A DNA stretch of 64,000 nucleotides from Bacteroidota bacterium (GTDB lineage: Bacteria > Bacteroidota > Bacteroidia > Bacteroidales > Lentimicrobiaceae), in assembly GCA_023434665.1 (NCBI GenBank), contig JAEYSM010000016.1:1-64000 (forward strand), written 5' to 3'. How positions within the stretch are numbered: position 1 is the stretch's first letter; each line of letters opens with the position of its first letter. Position numbers and translations under genes: made by a program. Shown in pieces: positions 26,370 through 34,469 of the stretch. The notes under the pieces are model-generated. The model had not been told where the DNA came from. It saw only the letters and a list, made by a program, of their open reading frames with translations, and made no database searches.

Positions 26370-26939
26370 ATGAAAAAGCTGTCTACTAAAGTACTACTGC
26401 TTGCTGCATTTGCATTTGTATCTATTTCAGCTGTCGGACAATCAAAAGCTGAATTAAAGCAGATGATTGAGAAAAACAATAAAGGTATGATTGATGCCGT
26501 ATTGGCTGATGATGTGGAAAAAGCTATCGCTTTCTATGATAAGGACATTATCCAACTCCCTGCCAATGCAAAAATAATCAGAGGTGTTGACGAAGTTAGA
26601 AAAGACATTGAAGCTAATAGAAAAGAAGGATGGAGGGTTAAGGAATATAAAATAAACACCGATGATGTAGAACTAAATGGCGATGTTATAACGGAAATTG
26701 GCACATATTCAATGTCGGTAGGTAAAGAGGGTGATTCAAAGACCCATAAATATGAAGGAAAGTACCTTACACAATGGGAAAAGCAGACTGATGGATCCTA
26801 TAAACTGAAAACTGAAATATGGAATCATGATTCAGAAAACAACTCTATGGCATCTGACAGCAGTCAGGACATGATTGAAGATCCGGATAATGATTCGAAA
26901 AAAGATGCTTCTACTGATAAAAAAGCAGAAAAGAGATAA
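26370..26939 (+). CDS. Exported SnoaL/DUF4440-like (NTF2-fold) protein
   Basis: A 189-residue exported protein. The signal peptide spans residues 1-23 (ending AVGQ). The mature domain has a helix ELKQMIEKNNKGMIDAVLAD, the D-x-D-I-x-Q-L-P strand and a cone of strands to LKTEIWNHD, matching ketosteroid-isomerase-like DUF4440/SnoaL proteins. The C-terminal 35 residues are low-complexity Asp/Lys/Ser and probably disordered. No catalytic role is evident. It is convergent with the pirin gene, with 21 bases between. Confidence 0.78.
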   Translation: MKKLSTKVLLLAAFAFVSISAVGQSKAELKQMIEKNNKGMIDAVLADDVEKAIAFYDKDIIQLPANAKIIRGVDEVRKDIEANRKEGWRVKEYKINTDDVELNGDVITEIGTYSMSVGKEGDSKTHKYEGKYLTQWEKQTDGSYKLKTEIWNHDSENNSMASDSSQDMIEDPDNDSKKDASTDKKAEKR

Positions 26940-26960
26940 TTCAAGCATCTAAGGATAGAT

Positions 26961-27869
26961 TCACGAAAGTGGTTGTGGAGACGGAGGCGTTGATGGATTA
27001 TCCTCCGGAAGTGGAACAAATTCCTGATTATCGTTCGGTGGAAGAAGAATTCGCCCCTGCCTCCAATCCTCCTTAGCTTGTTCAATTCTCTCTTTGCGGC
27101 TGGATACAAAATTCCACCAGATATATCGATATCCCAATGGCTCACCTCCTAAAAGCATAAGTGTAGAGTCTTTTAATGCTGAAATTACAGGCATGTCGCC
27201 TTGCTTAAATATCAATAACTGACCTTCTGAGAAAGGTTTATGATTGACTTCTATACTCCCTTTTGATATATATATTCCTCTTTCACTATATCCTTCAGGA
27301 AGTGCAAGTGTTTTCTGTTTATTCAAAATTGTATGTATATAAAACAAGGGGGAGTCAATGTTAACTGAACTCTTCAATCCATAAGCAGAACCTGCTATCA
27401 GACGCATCCAGATTCCCTTGTCTTCAATAACAGGCAATTGATTTTTATTGTAATTATTGAAACTTGGTTCGGTTTCTTCGACATTTTCGGGTAATGCTAC
27501 CCATGTTTGAATCATCTCTAATTCGCCCTCTTTAAATAACTCCGGATCCTCAAATCGTTCACTATGAGATATTCCTTTACCTGCTGTCATCCAATTCACT
27601 TCTCCTGGCTTTATTATCTGTTCCATTCCCAAACTATCTCTGTGTGTCAGATTTCCATTAAAAAGGTAGGTGACAGTTGATAACCCAATATGAGGATGTG
27701 GTAAAACATTAAAATTTTTAGTCTCATTTCCCAAACCTTTAATCGGACCAGCATGATCCATAAAAATGAACGGGCCAACCATACGGTGGGTTCTGAATGG
27801 CAGTATTCGTTTTACCTCTATTCCCGGACCTATGTAAGCAGTGCGTGGATCAATTATTAATTCAGGCAT
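26961..27869 (-). CDS. Pirin family protein
   Basis: A 302-residue cytosolic bicupin. The N-terminal cupin has the metal-binding pattern in PHPHIGLSTVTYLF and the later H-S-E in GISHSERFE; the opening GPFIFMDHAGP segment is characteristic. The C-terminal cupin (about 170-285) has degenerate ligands. Pirins bind iron and some are quercetinases or redox sensors, so the exact role is open. The C-terminus ends in a Pro-rich tail. Confidence 0.92.
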   Translation of the reverse strand: MPELIIDPRTAYIGPGIEVKRILPFRTHRMVGPFIFMDHAGPIKGLGNETKNFNVLPHPHIGLSTVTYLFNGNLTHRDSLGMEQIIKPGEVNWMTAGKGISHSERFEDPELFKEGELEMIQTWVALPENVEETEPSFNNYNKNQLPVIEDKGIWMRLIAGSAYGLKSSVNIDSPLFYIHTILNKQKTLALPEGYSERGIYISKGSIEVNHKPFSEGQLLIFKQGDMPVISALKDSTLMLLGGEPLGYRYIWWNFVSSRKERIEQAKEDWRQGRILLPPNDNQEFVPLPEDNPSTPPSPQPLS

Positions 27870-27923
27870 AGTTTAATTTTTTTTAGTAAATATTACGACA
27901 ATTCGGCATATCTGTTACCTAAC

Positions 27924-28427
27924 TTATTTATACTCAATTTGCTCAATAAGGTACTTAATCTCACCGATTTTACGTTTTAACTGAACTTCATCTCCTATTT
28001 TCTTATTTGTCAAAACATGTGCTAAAGGTGAGATAAATGATATTTTTCCTAACACAGGATTTGCTTCATCAACTCCTGTAATTTGAATTGTTTGTATGTT
28101 ATTGGAATGCAAGTCTTTTATCGTGACTGTTGCACCAAAACGAACCTCATGTTTTGGCTGTTCATTCAATTTTACAACACGGGCTGAGACGATCCTCTCG
28201 TCTAGTAATTGTAGTCGTGCATTTAAATAATTATTTGCAACACGTCGCTCATTCTCATTGTGCCCATGCCACTGATTCTTCTCACTAATCAGAGCTTCAC
28301 GTTCAGACATAAGTGCTTCCATACCAGTTGGTGTGACGTAATTTATTGTTCCTGGTGGTAAATATGCTCTTGGAGCAATAAATGGAATGTCCTCCTGATC
28401 GTCTTCTTTAACAAAACCTCTGCTCAT
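27924..28427 (-). CDS. GreA/GreB family transcription elongation factor-like protein
   Basis: A 167-residue protein with an N-terminal coiled-coil-like helical segment (about 28-75; TPTGMEALMSEREALISEK) and a C-terminal FKBP-like Gre domain (about 85-165; VRFGATVTIKDL then GKISFISPLAHVLTNKKIGDEVQ). Gre factors rescue stalled RNA polymerase by stimulating transcript cleavage. The N-terminal region has an extra 25 residues compared with GreA, and this variant group may act as a Gre-like regulator rather than a classic cleavage factor. Confidence 0.88.
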   Translation of the reverse strand: MSRGFVKEDDQEDIPFIAPRAYLPPGTINYVTPTGMEALMSEREALISEKNQWHGHNENERRVANNYLNARLQLLDERIVSARVVKLNEQPKHEVRFGATVTIKDLHSNNIQTIQITGVDEANPVLGKISFISPLAHVLTNKKIGDEVQLKRKIGEIKYLIEQIEYK

Positions 28428-28731
28428 TTCTAAAGAATTTAGTGTAAAGATAACATTTCACTTGATTTTTTATGTGTTTGTAAGGTAGTTTTATGATACT
28501 TGTGAGTTAGTATATTAGTTACTACAATTTTATTGCATTTTGTGATATTAATGTCTATTTTTACATGAATTGGATTTTAATATTAGTCAATTGAACGTGG
28601 AATAAAGTTAAAAGCGGTCCAAGATCGTGCTATATGAAGAAATCTTTCACAAACTGAGTTACCGGGGTGACAATGATAATTAGTGAGAGAAGTTACGAAT
28701 CAAGTAATTTTAATTGGTAAAAAGTAATATA
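28428..28731. other. Divergent intergenic region, no feature recognised
   Basis: This AT-rich gap separates the leftward Gre-like gene from the rightward DUF2200 gene and so must hold promoters for both, but no perfect TAnnTTTG box, dyad or small ORF stood out. Confidence 0.5.
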
Positions 28732-29082
28732 ATGGACAATCAAAAGATCTTCTCGATGCCATTTGTTAAAGTTTATCCCTTCTATATTCAGAAGGCCGAA
28801 AAGAAGGGGAGAACTAAGAAAGAGGTTGATACTATCATTTGTTGGCTGACTGGTTATGACGAGAAATCTCTGAATAGTCACCTTGAAAATAATACTGATT
28901 TTGAATCGTTTTTTAAACAAGCACCGGTCATAAATCCTAATGCCTCAATGATTACAGGAGTTGTTTGTGGTGTTAGAGTTGAAAATATAGAGGATGGACT
29001 AATGCAAAAAATCCGCTATCTGGATAAACTTATTGACGAATTAGCAAAGGGGAAGCCAATGGATAAGATATTAAGGAAATAA
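28732..29082 (+). CDS. DUF2200 domain-containing protein
   Basis: A 116-residue soluble protein that fills the whole DUF2200 family: [20 protein letters not shown], then the [17 protein letters not shown] core and [20 protein letters not shown], ending [22 protein letters not shown] helices. The family looks like a small DNA- or protein-binding fold of unknown role. The frame opens six codons upstream at a TTG; the ATG was chosen. Confidence 0.88.
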   Translation: MDNQKIFSMPFVKVYPFYIQKAEKKGRTKKEVDTIICWLTGYDEKSLNSHLENNTDFESFFKQAPVINPNASMITGVVCGVRVENIEDGLMQKIRYLDKLIDELAKGKPMDKILRK

Positions 29083-29126
29083 GTCAATAAGATTTACACT
29101 TAAGTAAAAAAGAGGCTAAAAAAAAA

Positions 29127-29158
29127 AAGAGGTTGATTTTTATTAATCAGCCTCTTTT
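29127..29158. terminator. Bidirectional terminator between DUF2200 gene and interrupted small gene
   Basis: AAGAGGTTGATT (29127-29138) pairs with AATCAGCCTCTT (29145-29156), with one G-T pair and a six-base loop. An A-run upstream and T-run downstream let it serve both flanking convergent genes. Confidence 0.85.
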
Positions 29159-29169
29159 CATTTCTTTAA

Positions 29170-29454
29170 TTATTCATGATCCTCTGAGTCATGTCCCAGT
29201 TGTTTAACCAACTTGTTATATATTCCAAGCAACAAGAAAGATGGAGCCCACTGACCTATAAACAGAGCTGTATGGTTTCTACCTAACGCTTTAAGAGTTA
29301 AAGATGCTGCCATAGAGCCTAGGGCGGCCCATAAATAAACATCTTAAGGAATCTTTGCGGTTTGTTCTTCAATCATGCTTGCAACTGGCCCTTCCCTTTT
29401 ATCAGGATTTGCCTTGTTCATTTTTGATTTAATCTCCTTTGCGATTGTTTCCAT
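29170..29454 (-). pseudogene. Small membrane protein gene interrupted by an in-frame stop
   Basis: Reading 95 codons on the minus strand gives a continuous protein except for one TAA at codon 37 (29344-29346). The N-terminal half (METIAKEIKSKMNKANPDKR, ending EEQTAKIP) and the C-terminal half (DVYLWAALGSMAASL, IGQWAPSFLLLGIYNKLVK) match a conserved small Bacteroidota protein family that I recall having Ser at this position (IPSDVxLW). A single C-to-A change from TCA would explain the stop. The family has no named function; the C-terminal half holds two short hydrophobic helices. It lies in the correct position before a terminator, so the loss looks recent. Confidence 0.75.
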
Positions 29455-29536
29455 ATGATATTTTGTTTTAGTTAAGTACTTAAGTAACTGTAAATGAAAC
29501 AAGTATAAAAGATTTAATGTTTAATGTAGTTTTTAC

Positions 29537-29544
29537 TAATTTTG
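29537..29544 (+). promoter_or_regulatory. -7 promoter box (TAATTTTG) upstream of valS
   Basis: A perfect TAnnTTTG box ends 22 bases before the valS ATG. A -33 TTG is not obvious. Confidence 0.5.
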
Positions 29545-29566
29545 CCCTCTTAATTCTAATCATTAT

Positions 29567-32197
29567 ATGGAAATTCCTACAAAATACGATCCCAGAGGCA
29601 TTGAAGACAAGTGGTATAAATATTGGCTTGACAACTCTTTTTTTCGTTCAGTTCCGGATGAAAGAGAACCTTATGTAATTGTAATCCCTCCACCTAATGT
29701 AACCGGAGTTTTACATATGGGGCACATGTTAAATAATACCATTCAGGATGTGCTTGTTCGTAGAGCGAGAATGCAAGGAAAAAATGCTTGTTGGTTGCCT
29801 GGAACCGACCATGCGTCTATTGCAACAGAAGCAAAGGTCGTAGCTAAACTCCAGGAATCGGGTATTGATAAAGCTTCCATTTCGCGGGAGGAATTTTTAA
29901 AACATGCCTGGGAATGGAAAGAAAAGCATGGTGGAATTATACTTGAACAGTTAAAGAAACTTGGTGCGTCATGCGATTGGGAGAGGACTAAATTTACGAT
30001 GGATCCCGATATGTATGAGTCAGTGATTGATGTATTTATTGATCTTTATAAAAAGGGTCTAATATACAGGGGAGTCCGTATGGTTAATTGGGATCCTAAG
30101 GCACTCACCGCATTATCAGATGAAGAGGTGATTTATAAAGAAGAGAATTCAAAATTGTATTATTTACGGTATCCGGTTGAAGATGAATCAAATCAATGGG
30201 TAACAATAGCAACTACCCGTCCTGAAACAATTCTAGGTGATACTGCAGTTTGTTTCCATCCCGATGATGTAAGATATCAGCATTTGATTGGAAAAAGAGT
30301 ATTGGTTCCATTAATCGACCGTTCAATTCCTTTAATTCAGGATGAGTATGTGGACAGGGAATTCGGCACCGGTTGTTTAAAAATTACGCCAGCCCATGAC
30401 ATTAACGATTACAATATTGGTATAAAACATAATCTGGAATCGATTGACATCTTCAACGACAACGGGACAATGAGTGAGAAAGCTTTGCTATATATCGGCA
30501 AGGATCGTTTTGATGTACGTAAACTAATTGTTAAAGATCTTGAGGAAAAGGGTTATGTAGTAAAAATTGAAGAGTATATTAACAATGTTGGTCGGTCGGA
30601 AAGGACAGATGAAGTGATTGAGCCAAAACTCTCTCTGCAATGGTTTATGCGAATGGATCAAATGGCTCCGAAAGCTCTTGAGGTGGTAATGAATGATACA
30701 ATTCATTTCCATCCGGAAAAATTCAAAAATACTTACAGACACTGGATGGAGAACGTTCATGACTGGTGTATTAGCCGACAATTGTGGTGGGGGCAACGAA
30801 TTCCGGCATATTATCTGCCGGATGGACGATTTGTTGTTGCTAAAACAATTGAAGAAGCACTTGAGGAGGCAAGGAATATTAGCGGAAATAATAATTTAGA
30901 AGTTTCTGATTTGCGTCAGGATGAAGATGTTCTTGATACCTGGTTTTCCTCCTGGTTATGGCCGGTATCTGTATTCGATGGCATTCGCAATCCCAGCAAT
31001 CCCGAAATAAAGTATTATTATCCAACCAACGACCTTATAACTGCACCCGAGATTCTCTTTTTCTGGGTTGCCAGAATGATCATGGCAGGTCTGGAATATC
31101 GAAACGACATACCGTTTAAAAACGTATATCTTACAGGAATTGTCCGTGATAAACTAGGTAGAAAAATGTCGAAATCACTTGGTAATTCACCAGATCCACT
31201 GGATCTGATTTCAAAGTTTGGGGCCGATGGAGTAAGAGTTGGAATGCTGTTGACTTCTCCTGCAGGGAATGATCTTCCATTTGATGAAAGCTTATGTGAA
31301 CAAGGAAGAAATTTTAGTAACAAAATATGGAATGCCTTGCGGTTAGTTAAAGGCTGGGAAATTGATAATTCGCTTTTACAGCCTTCCTATGCCAGTGTTG
31401 CTATTAGATGGTTTGAATCAAGATTGAATGAGGCATTGGCGGAAATAGAAGATTATTTTGGAAGATATAAGTTAAGTGATGCCCTGATGAGTGCTTACAA
31501 GTTGGTTTGGGATGATTTCTGCTCTTGGTATCTCGAGATGATAAAACCAGCTTATCTTAAGCCAATCGATCCGATTACACTCAATGTAACTATAGGATTT
31601 TTTGATAAGCTAATGAGAATTCTTCATCCATTTATGCCTTTCATTACAGAAGAAATATGGCAGCGATTGAGTGAAAGAGAATATGGTGAGAGTATAATGA
31701 TGATTCAAATGCCTGAGCCGGTTAATAGCGATACTTTTATACTTGAGGAATTCAGAATTGCTTCTCAGATAATACAGGAAATAAGAAACATCAGAAAAGT
31801 AAAGAACCTTCCTCAACGTGACACTATTCAATTGCATGTATTGAATGCTGACAATGCTACTTCACATACATTTGATGAAGTAATTGCTAAACTTTGTAAT
31901 CTTGAAAGCATCAATTTTGTAATGGAGAAGCCTACATCTGCTGCAGGATTTATAGTTGAGACCCTTGAATATTACATACCACTGGGCGAAAAGATTGATT
32001 TGGGTGCTGAACTTGAAAAACTAAATGTAGAATTGAAATATACAGAAGGATTTTTAGCCTCAGTGATGAAAAAGTTGGGTAACGAAAAGTTTTTAGCGAA
32101 TGCAAAACCTGAAATTGTTGAAATAGAGCAAAAGAAGCGTAATGATGCTGAATCGCGCATTGCAATTCTAAAACAACAAATTTCATCTATGACATAA
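29567..32197 (+). CDS. valS: Valyl-tRNA synthetase
   Basis: A class I aminoacyl-tRNA synthetase of 876 residues, the normal size. The HIGH motif appears as HMGH in [14 protein letters not shown], the editing domain is inserted at about 190-340 (with [13 protein letters not shown]), and the KMSKS motif is in [17 protein letters not shown]. The anticodon-binding domain and a C-terminal coiled coil (about 810-876), typical of ValRS, complete the protein. It charges tRNA-Val in the cytosol and appears monocistronic. Confidence 0.97.
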   Translation: MEIPTKYDPRGIEDKWYKYWLDNSFFRSVPDEREPYVIVIPPPNVTGVLHMGHMLNNTIQDVLVRRARMQGKNACWLPGTDHASIATEAKVVAKLQESGIDKASISREEFLKHAWEWKEKHGGIILEQLKKLGASCDWERTKFTMDPDMYESVIDVFIDLYKKGLIYRGVRMVNWDPKALTALSDEEVIYKEENSKLYYLRYPVEDESNQWVTIATTRPETILGDTAVCFHPDDVRYQHLIGKRVLVPLIDRSIPLIQDEYVDREFGTGCLKITPAHDINDYNIGIKHNLESIDIFNDNGTMSEKALLYIGKDRFDVRKLIVKDLEEKGYVVKIEEYINNVGRSERTDEVIEPKLSLQWFMRMDQMAPKALEVVMNDTIHFHPEKFKNTYRHWMENVHDWCISRQLWWGQRIPAYYLPDGRFVVAKTIEEALEEARNISGNNNLEVSDLRQDEDVLDTWFSSWLWPVSVFDGIRNPSNPEIKYYYPTNDLITAPEILFFWVARMIMAGLEYRNDIPFKNVYLTGIVRDKLGRKMSKSLGNSPDPLDLISKFGADGVRVGMLLTSPAGNDLPFDESLCEQGRNFSNKIWNALRLVKGWEIDNSLLQPSYASVAIRWFESRLNEALAEIEDYFGRYKLSDALMSAYKLVWDDFCSWYLEMIKPAYLKPIDPITLNVTIGFFDKLMRILHPFMPFITEEIWQRLSEREYGESIMMIQMPEPVNSDTFILEEFRIASQIIQEIRNIRKVKNLPQRDTIQLHVLNADNATSHTFDEVIAKLCNLESINFVMEKPTSAAGFIVETLEYYIPLGEKIDLGAELEKLNVELKYTEGFLASVMKKLGNEKFLANAKPEIVEIEQKKRNDAESRIAILKQQISSMT

Positions 32198-32253
32198 AAA
32201 TATTTTTTTGAAAAACTTTTGTTGCTTGAAAGTGTTATCAAGTAGAAATAAAT

Positions 32254-32261
32254 TATATTTG
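32254..32261 (+). promoter_or_regulatory. -7 promoter box (TATATTTG) upstream of the first cold-shock gene
   Basis: A perfect TAnnTTTG box 27 bases before the ATG at 32289; the nearest upstream TTG is 25 bases away, slightly beyond the usual spacing. Confidence 0.5.
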
Positions 32262-32288
32262 CGCTTATTTTTAATTTTTTAATTGATT

Positions 32289-32480
32289 ATGAAAACAGGA
32301 AAAGTTAAGTTCTTCAATGAATCAAAAGGTTACGGATTTATTCTTGACGATGAAACAGGTAAAGAATATTTCGTTCATGCAACAGGTTTAATCGATCGTA
32401 TTAACGAAGGTGATTCTGTGACTTATGAACTTCAAGAAGGAAAAAAAGGCTTAAATGCTGTAAAAGTTAAACTAGCATAA
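32289..32480 (+). CDS. Cold-shock domain protein (first tandem copy)
   Basis: A 63-residue CspA-like RNA/DNA chaperone made of one OB fold. RNP1 is K-G-Y-G-F-I and RNP2 is Y-F-V-H-A, both intact. The ATG at 32289 gives the family N-terminus M-K-T-G-K-V-K-F-F; the frame opens two codons upstream. Its own terminator follows. The second copy, 161 bases downstream, is about 80 percent identical by eye. Confidence 0.93.
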   Translation: MKTGKVKFFNESKGYGFILDDETGKEYFVHATGLIDRINEGDSVTYELQEGKKGLNAVKVKLA

Positions 32481-32508
32481 CGATAGAGTTATTACGTTTT
32501 ATCTTTCT

Positions 32509-32539
32509 AAGCTGTCTTTCATAGACAGCTTTTTTTTTG
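32509..32539 (+). terminator. Terminator after first cold-shock gene
   Basis: AAGCTGTC (32509-32516) pairs with GACAGCTT (32524-32531), followed by a long T-run to 32538. Confidence 0.88.
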
Positions 32540-32640
32540 AAAGAATACTAATTCTTATGAACATTTATAAATGTTTTCAAGTTTTTATGTAAAACTGATG
32601 CTTAAAAGCATCATCTTTGCAAATTATTATTTAATTAAAC

Positions 32641-32832
32641 ATGAAAACAGGAAAAGTAAAATTCTTTAATGAATCAAAAGGTTACGGTTTCATCGCTGAC
32701 GACGAATCCCAAAAAGAGTATTTTGTGCATATTACCAATCTAATTGATCGTATCAGTGAAGGTGATAGTGTTTCTTATGATCTGGAAGAAGGTCGTAAGG
32801 GATTAAATGCGGTAAAAGTTAAGCAATTATAA
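32641..32832 (+). CDS. Cold-shock domain protein (second tandem copy)
   Basis: A 63-residue CspA-like protein with RNP1 K-G-Y-G-F-I and RNP2 Y-F-V-H-I. It begins exactly like its upstream neighbour (MKTGKVKFFNESKGYGFI) and diverges mostly after residue 20. Separate leader and terminator show it is its own transcription unit, so the two copies can be regulated independently, for example by temperature. Confidence 0.93.
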   Translation: MKTGKVKFFNESKGYGFIADDESQKEYFVHITNLIDRISEGDSVSYDLEEGRKGLNAVKVKQL

Positions 32833-32856
32833 CATACCAAATTGATTAAAATACTT

Positions 32857-32892
32857 AATGAGGCTGCCTTTGTAAAAGGTAGCCTCATTTTA
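32857..32892 (+). terminator. Terminator after second cold-shock gene
   Basis: AATGAGGCTGCCTTT (32857-32871) pairs with AAAGGTAGCCTCATT (32875-32889), with one mismatch-type wobble near the top, then a T-rich tail. Confidence 0.85.
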
Positions 32893-32956
32893 TTTATGCG
32901 TTTTTCTGTAAGTCTTTTTTGGAACCTAGGATTAGATACCTGCATACTGGCTATTA

Positions 32957-33625
32957 CTATTTAATGAATACATACTGGATAATATTTGCACCCATTTGGA
33001 GGGCTTTCATGCGGTTCTGTTCTGAGTCGTTATGGACAGCTCTATCTTCCCACCCATCACCCAGGTCTGTTTCATAAGAATAAAAGCATAATAACCTTCC
33101 ATCTTTTATGAGACCAAATCCCTGAGGTGGTTTATTGTCGTGTTCATGAATTTTGGGCAATCCATTTGGAAATGCATATTTTTGATGATAGATAGGGTGG
33201 GAGAAGGGCAATTCTATGAAATCAAGTTCTGGAAAGACTTTTTTCATCTGAGGTCTGATGAACTCATCCAGACCATAATTATCATCGATATGCAGAAAAC
33301 CACCCGCCAAGAGGTAATTTCTGAGATTTGTTGCCTCCTGGGAATTAAAGATTACATTCCCGTGCCCTGTCATATGAACGAATGGGTAATTAAATATAGC
33401 AGGATCACCAACTTCTACAGTTGCATATTCAGTGTTTAAATTAGTATTCAGGTTTTTATTGCAAAAAGCTATCAGGTTCATTAATGAGGTTGGATTAGCA
33501 TACCAGTCTCCTCCACCTTTATATTTTAGAAGGGCGATTTGTACAGTGCCGGGAGTGCTACCTTTTAAGAAAACTCCTGCTATAATAATAAATGCGAACA
33601 GGACTATTTTCATTTTTTCTTTCAT
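32957..33625 (-). CDS. DUF4159 domain-containing exported protein
   Basis: A 222-residue exported protein with an N-terminal signal sequence (about 1-24) and a DUF4159 domain filling the rest. Typical segments are VQIALLKYKGGGDWYANPTS, the PFVHMTGHGNV motif and FLHIDDNYGLDEFIRPQM, followed by HPIYHQKYAFPNGLPKIHEH. The fold resembles a glutamine-amidotransferase-like Rossmann domain; its role is unknown. Its ATG overlaps the stop of rsmE by four bases, so the two are translated as a pair. Met5 is an alternative start. Confidence 0.87.
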   Translation of the reverse strand: MKEKMKIVLFAFIIIAGVFLKGSTPGTVQIALLKYKGGGDWYANPTSLMNLIAFCNKNLNTNLNTEYATVEVGDPAIFNYPFVHMTGHGNVIFNSQEATNLRNYLLAGGFLHIDDNYGLDEFIRPQMKKVFPELDFIELPFSHPIYHQKYAFPNGLPKIHEHDNKPPQGFGLIKDGRLLCFYSYETDLGDGWEDRAVHNDSEQNRMKALQMGANIIQYVFIK

Positions 33626-34374
33626 TTTATTTCATTTATCAGTTTAACAGTTAGACAAGCGGCTAATGCTGCAGTTTCTGTTCTAAGGCGCGATTGTCCT
33701 AAGCTTACAGTAATATATCCCACTGACTTTGCAAGGGAAACCTCATTGTGGCTAAAATCACCTTCAGGACCAATAAGAACCACTACCGGAGTATTTGAAG
33801 GACAAACCTGAACAAGATGCTTTTGTTCGCTTTCTTTGTCGAGCCAGGCAATAAATCTGTTTTCTGTTATTTCGCTTTCATTTTTTGAAGATGGTGTTTT
33901 TTGAAGGAATGACTCAAGGCTTAAGGGTTCGTTGAGCACAGGCAAGTAGGTTCTGAGGGATTGTTTCATTGCAGAAATCAGAATCTTGTTTAATCGATCA
34001 GTACGAAGTTTGATACGCTCAGAGTGCTCGCTAAAAAATGGAGTTATTTCATTTATTCCAATTTCAGTTGCTTTCTCTAGAAACCATTCAAAACGTGCTA
34101 TATTCTTAGGAGGAGCAACAGCAATGTGAATTTTACCAGTATCTTTTACTGATGTTTGTAAATCGGTCAACTCGATAGCATTGGTTTTGCTACCTGCTTC
34201 CAGTACGTTACCCTTACATAGATTGCCCCTACCATCAGTTAAATGAATTTTATCACCAGGCTTTAATCTTAATACTCTAAGATGGGCACCTTCCTCTCCG
34301 GAAAGAGATACGATTCGCTGACCTTGATTGTAGGTTAGCGACAAATTACCATCCATATAATAGAATAGTTGCAT
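33622..34374 (-). CDS. rsmE: 16S rRNA (uracil-1498-N3)-methyltransferase RsmE
   Basis: A 250-residue SPOUT-family methyltransferase that methylates U1498 of 16S rRNA. The N-terminal PUA-like part has HLRVLRLKPGDKIHLTDGRG, and the C-terminal knot has VVVLIGPEGDFSHNEV and SLGQSRLRTETAALAAC, the SAM-binding trefoil signature. It is followed, with a four-base overlap, by the DUF4159 gene, a common arrangement in Bacteroidota. Confidence 0.95.
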   Translation of the reverse strand: MQLFYYMDGNLSLTYNQGQRIVSLSGEEGAHLRVLRLKPGDKIHLTDGRGNLCKGNVLEAGSKTNAIELTDLQTSVKDTGKIHIAVAPPKNIARFEWFLEKATEIGINEITPFFSEHSERIKLRTDRLNKILISAMKQSLRTYLPVLNEPLSLESFLQKTPSSKNESEITENRFIAWLDKESEQKHLVQVCPSNTPVVVLIGPEGDFSHNEVSLAKSVGYITVSLGQSRLRTETAALAACLTVKLINEIK

Positions 34375-34424
34375 TATCGGATTTACTTTAGATATTTTAA
34401 ATTTGTCAAGGTAAAATTATAAAA

Positions 34425-34448
34425 AAAGCCGGCATTACGACCGGCTTT
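34425..34448 (-). terminator. Terminator hairpin after the large T9SS gene
   Basis: AAAGCCGG (34425-34432) and CCGGCTTT (34441-34448) form an 8-bp stem with an 8-base loop; on the minus strand it is followed by a T-run (A-run at 34419-34427 on the plus strand). It ends the transcript of the 1,218-residue protein. Confidence 0.85.
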
Positions 34449-34469
34449 AAGATGTATGGGATTATTGTG

